Assembly (NCBI GenBank): GCA_028293265.1 | Contig: JAQGPB010000473.1 | Coordinates: forward strand, 1 to 6,259 | Reading direction: 5' to 3' | DNA: 6,259 nt | From: Pedosphaera sp. | GTDB taxonomy: Bacteria > Verrucomicrobiota > Verrucomicrobiae > Limisphaerales > Pedosphaeraceae | Shown: positions 1-3,967 of the stretch, piece after piece | How positions within the stretch are numbered: the stretch's first letter is position 1 | How the letters are laid out: each line of letters opens with the position of its first letter | Made by a program: the position numbers and the translations under genes | The notes under the pieces: generated by a model | The model's input: only the letters and a program-made list of their open reading frames with translations | Told to the model about the DNA's origin: nothing | Database searches by the model: none

Positions 1-3
1 GGA

Positions 4-31
4 AATATCCAATATCCAATATCCAACATCG
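4..31. repeat. Heptad tandem repeat (AATATCC x3 plus one degenerate unit)
   Basis: Three perfect consecutive copies of the 7-mer AATATCC (4-10, 11-17, 18-24) are followed by a degenerate fourth copy, AACATCG (25-31). A degenerate tract of the same heptad is found at 3547-3567. It lies in non-coding DNA upstream of the beta-helix gene. Function is unknown; it resembles low-complexity intergenic tracts rather than a binding-site array of a known regulator. Confidence 0.75.
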
Positions 32-416
32 AATCGGAGCAGCCCCTCTCCCCAGCACAATGGCTTCCCAAGCCCGCCACGATTTGGTTTCCCCAGAAGA
101 GACGAACGCTCCGCGTTTTGTGGTCCCCGCTCGTGCCTCGCAGGGCGAGGGAGAAGACTTCGAGTTCTGCACGGTTCAGAAGTTCAAAGCGCGAAGGTTG
201 CATTCGGGAAAATCTCTCCACACTCCTGCGTCGTGCGGAGAGGGAGAAGAAATGGTGCGCGTTGGTCGCTTTGCTTTTCTGAGGGTCAATAAGAAGCGAG
301 GCGCAAGCCCGCGGTTTGACATTCAAAACCGGCTTACTTTGCAGGTTGCGAATCAGGCATGATTGGCGATTAATTTTGAATGTTTCCCCATCCAGTTCGT
401 CTACTGAGCATAACGC
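32..416. other. Non-coding upstream region
   Basis: No convincing gene is visible. An open frame from 60 to 362 has no ribosome binding site, a low-complexity composition and no recognisable domain, so I do not call it. Two similar purine-rich patches containing GAGGGAGAAG (about 148-157 and 240-249) form a loose direct repeat. A consensus-like TTGACA occurs at 316-321, but no well-spaced -10 hexamer follows; the nearest candidate, TACTTT at 335-340, gives a 13-bp spacer. The promoter of the downstream beta-helix gene is presumably in here but cannot be placed. Confidence 0.5.
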
Positions 417-1478
417 ATGCAAGCAAACATTCAGCCACCGTTGCATCCCGCTGCGCGTTTCGCAATGCGCGCGGCGCACTTTTTTTTGCTGTTGCCCGTC
501 TTGTGCCTTGCAGCTTCGTTTTCTCCTTTTGCCGAACCGGCGGTGCTGGATGTGCCCGCCAATTCCACGGAGAAGGAAATTCAGGGCGCCCTTGATCGTG
601 TTGCCACTGGCGGGGAGGTTCACCTCGCAGCGGGCACCTTTCTCATTCACCAGCCTATTTTGCTTCAGGGCGAGCATCAGACTCTGCGCGGCAGCGGCCT
701 TACGACCATTCTCAAGCTGGCCGATGGCGCCGATTGTCCCGTCGTCATTCTCGGCGCGCCGCTCAGCGTCCTCCCACGCTCGCCCGGGCACCTGCGCGTT
801 GCGGACCTGCTCATTGACGGCAATCAGAGTCATCAGCCGCTGGAAACATGGAAATTCGCCCCCGACGGTTCGCAAATCAACAACAGCGGCGTCACCGCGT
901 GGGATGTGACCGACGCCGTGGTCGAACGCGTCACCTGTCGTCAATGCCGTTCCGGCGGGCTCGTCAGCGCCCACGGCACCCGCCGTTTGACAGTGCGCGA
1001 TTTCATTGCGTTTGAAAATCATTTCGACGGGCTCGCCTGCTACCAGACCGAGGACAGCCTGTTCACCGGCTTGTTTCTGCACGACAATCCTTCTGCCGGC
1101 ATCTCGCTCGACCTGGCTTTCAACCACAACGTCATCAGCAATGCCATGCTGGTCGGAAACGATCTGGGCGTTTTCATGCGCGACTCGCATGGAAATAATT
1201 TTCAAGCCCTCGATGTCCGCCACAGCCGGAGCCACGGCATTTTCATGGCCCAGGCCGGCGGCCAGAAGGGTGGCGTCTGGCGGCTTATGCCGGGCACCCA
1301 ATGCACGGGGAACATTTTCGCCGGCCTCATCATCTCCGACAGCGGCGGCAAGGCCTTCCTTGTGAACAACGATACCTGCACGAACAACTCCATCACCGGC
1401 GCGCGTTTTCAGGACAACTCCCAGGGCGGCCTTGTGCAAGCGGTTCCGAACCTCGTGAGTTTCCAAGTTTCGCCGTGA
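417..1478 (+). CDS. Secreted right-handed beta-helix protein (pectate-lyase-like fold)
   Basis: A 353-aa protein probably exported and folded as a right-handed parallel beta-helix. Residues 18-35 are a hydrophobic signal-peptide core (FFLLLPVLCLAASF), with likely cleavage around residues 34-41; C30 does not fit a lipobox. Residues 55-80 show the usual N-terminal cap of pectin-lyase-like proteins: a helix (EIQGALDRVATGG), then VHLAAGTFLI, followed by LRGSGLTTILKL at 90-101. Residues 155-340 are repeating 20-25 residue rungs rich in G, N, D and short hydrophobic strands (GGLVSAHGTRRLTVRDF, GISLDLAFNHNVISNAML). Such proteins usually bind or cleave polysaccharides, but I see no diagnostic catalytic signature, so the substrate is open. 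Neither start has a good Shine-Dalgarno. The internal ATG at 465 (residue 17) gives a more standard signal peptide, so the true start may be 465. It appears monocistronic. Confidence 0.85.
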   Translation: MQANIQPPLHPAARFAMRAAHFFLLLPVLCLAASFSPFAEPAVLDVPANSTEKEIQGALDRVATGGEVHLAAGTFLIHQPILLQGEHQTLRGSGLTTILKLADGADCPVVILGAPLSVLPRSPGHLRVADLLIDGNQSHQPLETWKFAPDGSQINNSGVTAWDVTDAVVERVTCRQCRSGGLVSAHGTRRLTVRDFIAFENHFDGLACYQTEDSLFTGLFLHDNPSAGISLDLAFNHNVISNAMLVGNDLGVFMRDSHGNNFQALDVRHSRSHGIFMAQAGGQKGGVWRLMPGTQCTGNIFAGLIISDSGGKAFLVNNDTCTNNSITGARFQDNSQGGLVQAVPNLVSFQVSP

Positions 1479-1490
1479 TCGTCCTGCATG

Positions 1491-1512
1491 GCTGAAAACA
1501 TGAGTTTTCAGC
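1491..1512. terminator. Perfect 9-bp stem-loop after the beta-helix gene
   Basis: GCTGAAAAC (1491-1499) and GTTTTCAGC (1504-1512) are exact inverted complements separated by a 4-nt loop, ATGA. The stem begins 13 nt after the stop codon of the beta-helix gene, the usual place for a transcript-end hairpin. No U-tract follows on either strand, so it is not a canonical intrinsic terminator. It could be a 3'-end stabilising hairpin or a protein-binding palindrome. Confidence 0.5.
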
Positions 1513-1743
1513 GCTCTCCGCATGGCAACAAATCGTGCCGCCCGCCAGCAATACGGCAGCCCCGTACAAGGCACGTTGTGTCCGCGAATCATTACGATGG
1601 GCTTGGGATTGGCGCGATTCACCTCCTCCGCCGGCCCTTCTCCTCCAAGGGAGCGAGGAGGGAAGGCTCGCGGGGACGCTCGCCCCACCCGGGCGGGAAT
1701 ATTCCACCATTTTGGTGATGGTTTTGAGCGGGATCGTAATGAT
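1513..1743. other. Non-coding spacer with GC-rich imperfect repeats
   Basis: No gene is supported here; open frames on both strands run through repeat sequence. Visible structure includes a pyrimidine/purine pair, CCCTTCTCCTCC (about 1635-1646) facing GAGGAGGGAAGG (about 1655-1666), which form an imperfect inverted repeat. A direct repeat GCTCGC flanks GGGGAC (about 1667-1684). There is a 10-bp palindrome GGAATATTCC (1696-1705) and a small hairpin CACCA-TTT-TGGTG at about 1705-1717. The GCGGGGACGCTCGCCCCACC-type string resembles repeats that I associate with Verrucomicrobiota intergenic regions; this is from memory and not tested. Confidence 0.45.
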
Positions 1744-1960
1744 TGGGGTGTGTCCGGGCGCATCTTTGCGGTGCCACCGCCAAGACGGAGCGCGGGTCTG
1801 CGACCCGCAGCAGCTTCGTAACGCCGGGCGCGTAAGAAACAGTCCCAAGCCTCCGGGTATGCGGATGTTGCTGCGGGTCACAGACCCGCGCTCCGCCGAA
1901 GGGCAGGTTGCTGCCAGTCTTGGAGATGGTGGTACGGCCAGGATGCGTCCGGTGTGTCCC
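1744..1960. repeat. Compound inverted repeat (REP-doublet/REPIN-like or MITE-like)
   Basis: A 26-bp core at 1787-1812 recurs as its reverse complement at 1869-1894 with one mismatch. Each core is itself a hairpin: GCGGGTC (1792-1798) with GACCCGC (1802-1808), and GCGGGTC (1873-1879) with GACCCGC (1883-1889), both with 3-nt loops. Outside the cores, 1748-1786 and 1915-1960 also match each other imperfectly in inverted orientation (GTCCGGGCGCAT against the complement of ATGCGTCCGGTGTG; CCAAGAC against GTCTTGG). The right arm carries about 18 extra bases (1898-1915). The whole can fold into one long cruciform/hairpin. Two inverted REP-type hairpins at fixed spacing match the definition of a REPIN. 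No RAYT transposase is in the window. Confidence 0.7.
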
Positions 1961-2011
1961 AAACCGGGTATTTTTTGTGGCACTCGCGCCCCGGCGGGTT
2001 TATTTTGCGTC

Positions 2012-2377
2012 ATGTTGTTGGCGACCGCAAGCAAGTCAAATCAGCTGCTCTTCCTGAGTTATATCGGGCACATCCGGCTCGACGAACTGGTGCGCAGAAG
2101 GGAAGAAATTAGAACCATGCTGGCTGACTTTTCGCCGGGATTCCGCGTGCTGGCGGATTTCACCTACATGGAGACCATGGACCGGGATTGCACCACTGAG
2201 CTTGGCCGGATGATGGAAGAGGTGGACCAGATCGGCGTGAGCATGGTGGTGCGGGTGATGCCTGATCCAAGCAAGGACGTGGGCATGAACATTCTGGCGC
2301 ACTTTCATTACCGCCAGCCCCCGCAGGCGGTCACCTGCGAGACTTTCGCCGAAGCGGTCAGGGCATTGTCGCTCTGA
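2012..2377 (+). CDS. SpoIIAA/STAS-like small alpha/beta protein, hypothetical
   Basis: A 121-aa cytoplasmic protein with an alternating strand-helix pattern: strand LLFLSYIGHI (about 12-21), helix DELVRRREEIRTMLADF, strand FRVLADFTYM, helix TTELGRMMEEVDQIG, strand SMVVRVMPD, and a C-terminal helix FAEAVRAL. This resembles the SpoIIAA-like/STAS fold found in small proteins of unknown role, where a central beta-sheet is flanked by helices. No phosphorylatable Ser/Thr of the anti-sigma-antagonist type can be confidently pointed to. The same frame stays open far upstream, but that part lies in the inverted-repeat element, so I place the start at ATG 2012. No strong Shine-Dalgarno precedes it. The start is 52 bp from the edge of the repeat. 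No neighbour suggests a pathway. Confidence 0.65.
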   Translation: MLLATASKSNQLLFLSYIGHIRLDELVRRREEIRTMLADFSPGFRVLADFTYMETMDRDCTTELGRMMEEVDQIGVSMVVRVMPDPSKDVGMNILAHFHYRQPPQAVTCETFAEAVRALSL

Positions 2378-2403
2378 AAAACGGGACGAACGATTCAACA
2401 TTC

Positions 2404-2432
2404 TTGCAATGGAACCGCGCGCGTGATATTTT
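2404..2432 (+). promoter_or_regulatory. Possible sigma-70-type promoter
   Basis: TTGCAA (2404-2409) and TATTTT (2427-2432) are separated by 17 bp, immediately upstream of the 66-aa gene. Both hexamers are two bases off consensus, so this is weak support. Transcription would begin around 2438-2440, leaving a short leader. Confidence 0.2.
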
Positions 2433-2450
2433 CGTGGCGACATTGGTTGC

Positions 2451-2651
2451 ATGAACGCGATTACTGAGATCACACCGCATTCAAGAATGCAGCAGGCGGA
2501 ATTTGCGCTTGCTGTCGCGGTTTGCGCCTGGTGCAAGCCAAAGCCCGGTGCGTTCACGCCCTCCTCGGACGTATTGTCCCACGGCATCTGCCCCCGGCAC
2601 TTGCGCAACATGCGGTTGAAAATGCAACGCAAGCCCAAACAGGGAAGATAG
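2451..2651 (+). CDS. Small CxxC...HxxC...H putative zinc-binding protein
   Basis: A 66-aa basic protein. The central motif CAWC (C25, C28), then SHGICPRH (H44, C47, H50), is the arrangement seen in small zinc-binding proteins and in C-terminal zinc modules of some bacterial sensor/receiver proteins, where CAWC is followed 15-30 residues later by a [ST]HGxC motif. The C-terminal 16 residues (LRNMRLKMQRKPKQGR) are strongly basic and could contact nucleic acid. The conserved spacing makes a real gene more likely than chance despite its size. No good Shine-Dalgarno is visible at ATG 2451; M13 is an alternative start that keeps the motif. Function is not recognised; metal binding is inferred from residues only. 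Confidence 0.6.
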   Translation: MNAITEITPHSRMQQAEFALAVAVCAWCKPKPGAFTPSSDVLSHGICPRHLRNMRLKMQRKPKQGR

Positions 2652-2695
2652 GCTGTCTTGTCGTTCTGGCACTCACCAGAGGACGCCTTGAGTGA

Positions 2696-2851
2696 ATTGC
2701 ACGAGGAGATACATTTGGCATTGCAACCGATCCCGCCACTTTGCCCAATGCAGTTGAAGGACGAATTCCCGGAGTGCCCAATGGCTATTATACGGCGTGG
2801 GTGCTAAGGCATCTTCAAGGAAAAGGAATAAATGTTATACCCATGCATTGA
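2696..2851 (+). pseudogene. Start-less fragment, possible polymorphic-toxin C-terminal tip
   Basis: An open stretch of 51 codons follows an in-frame stop at 2693-2695 and ends at TGA 2849-2851. It has no suitable start codon. The readable part runs from DTFGIATDPATLPNAVEGR through IPGVPNGYYTAWVLRHLQG and ends KGINVIPMH. The short terminal GYYTAWVLRHL...GINVIP pattern and the position directly before a small AT-rich gene resemble the extreme C-terminus of an Rhs or other polymorphic toxin abutting its immunity gene. I cannot name the toxin family. The N-terminal delivery region is absent from the window, so this would be an orphan or decayed tip. It could also be a chance open frame; support comes mostly from context. 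Confidence 0.4.
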
Positions 2852-2861
2852 ACTAATATGA
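2817..2861 (+). promoter_or_regulatory. RBS and 9-codon mini-frame overlapping the next start
   Basis: The 120-aa gene has no Shine-Dalgarno directly before its ATG (2858). Purine-rich AAGGAAAAGGAAT (2817-2829) instead sits before ATG 2832, which opens a 9-codon frame (MLYPCIELI) whose TGA stop (2859-2861) overlaps the ATG at 2858-2860 as ATGA. This suggests translational coupling through a leader peptide. It could be coincidental, because the region is AT-rich. Confidence 0.3.
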
Positions 2862-3220
2862 AAAAAGGATATCAATTACTTGTTACTCAAAAACTCGATA
2901 ACCTCCTAAAACAGAGATATAGTCATCAGATTCTAATTGCTATACTTCTGTGGTTGATCGAGCGAATCAACAGAGATTTGAAGGACCAATTGAAAGACGC
3001 CAGCCTAGAAGTGGTGAAAGCTCAGTATGTGGGAGACGGTTATCCTTGTTTGGCAATCCATTATTTTAACAAGGTAAATCCGCAGGACGTTAGCCCGATA
3101 GTGGAAGCGGCTGTAGAACGATTGCTCGGTGAAAAAAGCGTCTTGGATTTAGTTGAGTTTATTGTGACAAGCAACATTGCCTGGAGTGATAAGCTGAGCC
3201 AAATTATGGATCACGATTAA
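2858..3220 (+). CDS. AT-rich hypothetical gene, candidate immunity protein
   Basis: A 120-aa soluble protein that I do not recognise. It has a basic N-terminus, a hydrophobic helix around 24-35 (HQILIAILLWLIERI) followed by a charged helix (NRDLKDQLKDASLEVV), a strand-like segment PCLAIHYF (63-70), and acidic helices to the C-terminus (PIVEAAVERLL, VLDLVEFIV). The hydrophobic stretch is short and runs into charged residues, so a membrane anchor is unlikely. Codon use is clearly more AT-rich than that of all flanking genes, which suggests recent acquisition. It begins 6 bp after the stop of a toxin-tip-like fragment and is followed by a second such fragment, the classic place for an immunity gene in Rhs/polymorphic-toxin cassettes. 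The immunity role rests on context alone. Confidence 0.6.
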   Translation: MKKGYQLLVTQKLDNLLKQRYSHQILIAILLWLIERINRDLKDQLKDASLEVVKAQYVGDGYPCLAIHYFNKVNPQDVSPIVEAAVERLLGEKSVLDLVEFIVTSNIAWSDKLSQIMDHD

Positions 3221-3231
3221 ATCGAAAAATA

Positions 3232-3519
3232 TGTGCCGCAGAAAGTGGAGCCGTTCAACTTTCGCAGAAAGGACTCGATTTAGTTGGGAGTCATTTGGGC
3301 CAGTTTGACGAGTTCGCGCCGAATACCCAGATGATGCAGAATCTGCAAGACGCTTTTTCTGCCGGGCAAAAGGTGACAGGTGCCAACGCCAATTTCTATC
3401 TTCACGAAGCCTCGGAAGCCACTTTCATGGGAAATGGCCTCAGCTATGATGCCGCTCACGCTGCCGCCTTGGGCAAATACGGCGTGTCACCGTTTAGCTT
3501 GTACACCCCCGAAGTGTAA
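3232..3519 (+). pseudogene. Orphan C-terminal domain of a polymorphic (Rhs-type) toxin
   Basis: About 95 codons of coding-like sequence without a proper start, ending at TAA 3517-3519. It reads GAVQLSQKGLDLVGSHLGQF, then APNTQMMQNLQDAFSAGQ, then NANFYLHEASEATFMGNG and a terminal SYDAAHAAALGKYGVSPFSLYTPEV. The pattern L-S/T-x-x-G-L-x-x-V-x-x-H-L at the front, a central FYLHE helix and an AH...ALxxYGxSPFxLYxPEV ending resembles C-terminal domains that I associate with Rhs/polymorphic toxins. H and E of the central helix and the AH pair would be candidate catalytic residues, but the activity is unknown to me. A TTG at 3295 preceded by GGGAG could start a 74-aa product, but it would truncate the domain. 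GC content returns to the local norm. No immunity-like gene follows before the transposon end. Confidence 0.6.
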
Positions 3520-3546
3520 AACCGCTCAAAAGATGTGCGGAATGTG

Positions 3547-3567
3547 AACTTCCAATTTCCAACATTC
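3547..3567. repeat. Degenerate heptad tract related to 4-31
   Basis: Three consecutive 7-mers, AACTTCC, AATTTCC and AACATTC, fit the same AAYWTCC-like heptad as the tract at the window's left end; the last two units align with AATATCC-AACATCG there. It lies between the toxin fragment and the transposon end, in non-coding DNA. Role unknown. Confidence 0.5.
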
Positions 3568-3583
3568 AAGTAGAAAAGGAATC

Positions 3584-3606
3584 GCGCACCCTTTTGGCGG
3601 GTGTGC
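3584..3606. terminator. Stem-loop at the junction beside the transposon end
   Basis: GCGCACCC (3584-3591) pairs with GGGTGTGC (3599-3606) over 8 bp with one G-U wobble and a 7-nt loop. On the minus strand it lies just beyond the HTH gene stop and is followed by a moderately T-rich stretch (GATTCCTTTTC), so it might end the leftward operon's transcript. It lacks a good uninterrupted U-tract. It also spans the proposed element boundary. Confidence 0.35.
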
Positions 3607-3635
3607 TAAAAACTGACCGTTTAATGACCCGTTAA
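3602..3635. mobile_element. Candidate transposon terminus with two 11-bp subterminal repeats
   Basis: The sequence beginning TGTGCTAAAAAC (3602-3613) is followed by two directly abutting 11-mers, TGACCGTTTAA (3614-3624) and TGACCCGTTAA (3625-3635), identical at 9 of 11 positions. Mu/Tn7/Tn5053-type elements have ends that begin 5'-TG and carry repeated transposase-binding sites just inside. The location, immediately beyond the last gene of the transposition operon, is where such an end is expected. The TAA stop of the HTH gene (3632-3634) lies within the second repeat. The other end and the target duplication are outside the window, so the exact first base (3602 or 3604) is uncertain. Confidence 0.5.
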
Positions 3636-3967
3636 CCGGGTCTTAAATTCTTCGTTTCCGCTTCGTGAAGCGTGCTGAAAAAGTCTCGCAAAAGCTGGAC
3701 GGCGGACGCGTGAATCAGGTGACGGCGCTTGCCGCCAGGCTTGATGTATGACGCGGGCAAGGTGCCATCTTTCATCCATCGGTAAACTGAGTCCCGATCC
3801 ACTCCAAACTGCGCCGCAAACAATTTGGGGGAGAGGTATTCAACGGGCTTGCCCGGAGTGGCGGTAAACTCCCCGCCGCCTTTGGCGGTGATGACCATGG
3901 GCACAACAAAACAGGGTGCCAGCGGGGGGGCGCTTTGCACAGGTTGCTTTGGGGCGGCTGGTTTCAT
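3632..3967 (-). CDS. Excisionase/MerR-type helix-turn-helix protein of the transposon
   Basis: A 111-aa DNA-binding protein. After a disordered Pro/Ala-rich N-terminus (1-40), residues 44-66 form a winged-helix recognition unit: YLSPKLFAAQFGV, then DRDSVYRWMKDGTLP. This is the arrangement of excisionase-family HTH proteins, where a tyrosine-tryptophan helix precedes a short wing. A basic wing, KPGGKRRHLIHASAV (77-91), follows. The ATG (3967-3965) overlaps the TGA of the upstream ATPase gene as ATGA, without a Shine-Dalgarno, so coupled translation is expected. It is the last gene of the operon and ends in the candidate element terminus. It may bind the ends, select targets or regulate transposition; in Tn5053/Tn7-type operons this slot is often held by TniQ, which is not seen here. 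M24 is a possible alternative start. Confidence 0.85.
   Translation of the reverse strand: MKPAAPKQPVQSAPPLAPCFVVPMVITAKGGGEFTATPGKPVEYLSPKLFAAQFGVDRDSVYRWMKDGTLPASYIKPGGKRRHLIHASAVQLLRDFFSTLHEAETKNLRPG

Noticed and set aside
316..321. Consensus TTGACA as a promoter -35 for the beta-helix gene
   Set aside because: No -10-like hexamer at 16-18 bp; the nearest candidate gives a 13-bp spacer.
60..362. Open frame of 100 codons on the plus strand upstream of the beta-helix gene
   Set aside because: No ribosome binding site, no domain-like pattern, and it runs through purine-rich direct repeats; most likely a chance open frame.
1535..2011. N-terminal extension of the STAS-like gene
   Set aside because: The frame is open but encodes the inverted-repeat region, with no family-like sequence; the alpha/beta domain begins only after ATG 2012.
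1393..2034. Long minus-strand open frame of 213 codons
   Set aside because: It crosses the end of the beta-helix gene and the whole inverted-repeat element, and its product is low-complexity and Pro/Arg/Ser-rich; a shadow of GC-rich repeats.
2036..2638. Minus-strand open frame of 200 codons opposite two plus-strand genes
   Set aside because: His/Arg-rich antisense product with no motif; the plus-strand frames show coherent secondary structure and a Cys/His motif instead.
2652..2798. Read-through of the 66-aa frame containing HSPEDALSELHEEIHLAL, which looks loosely like a HicB-type antitoxin helix
   Set aside because: It has no start, follows a TAG stop and loses any resemblance after about 20 residues; not enough to call.
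3626..3642. GACCCG-TTAAC-CGGGTC hairpin as an intrinsic terminator for the leftward operon
   Set aside because: The stem is only 6 bp, it overlaps the HTH gene stop codon, and no T-run follows directly on the minus strand; better explained as part of the subterminal repeat.
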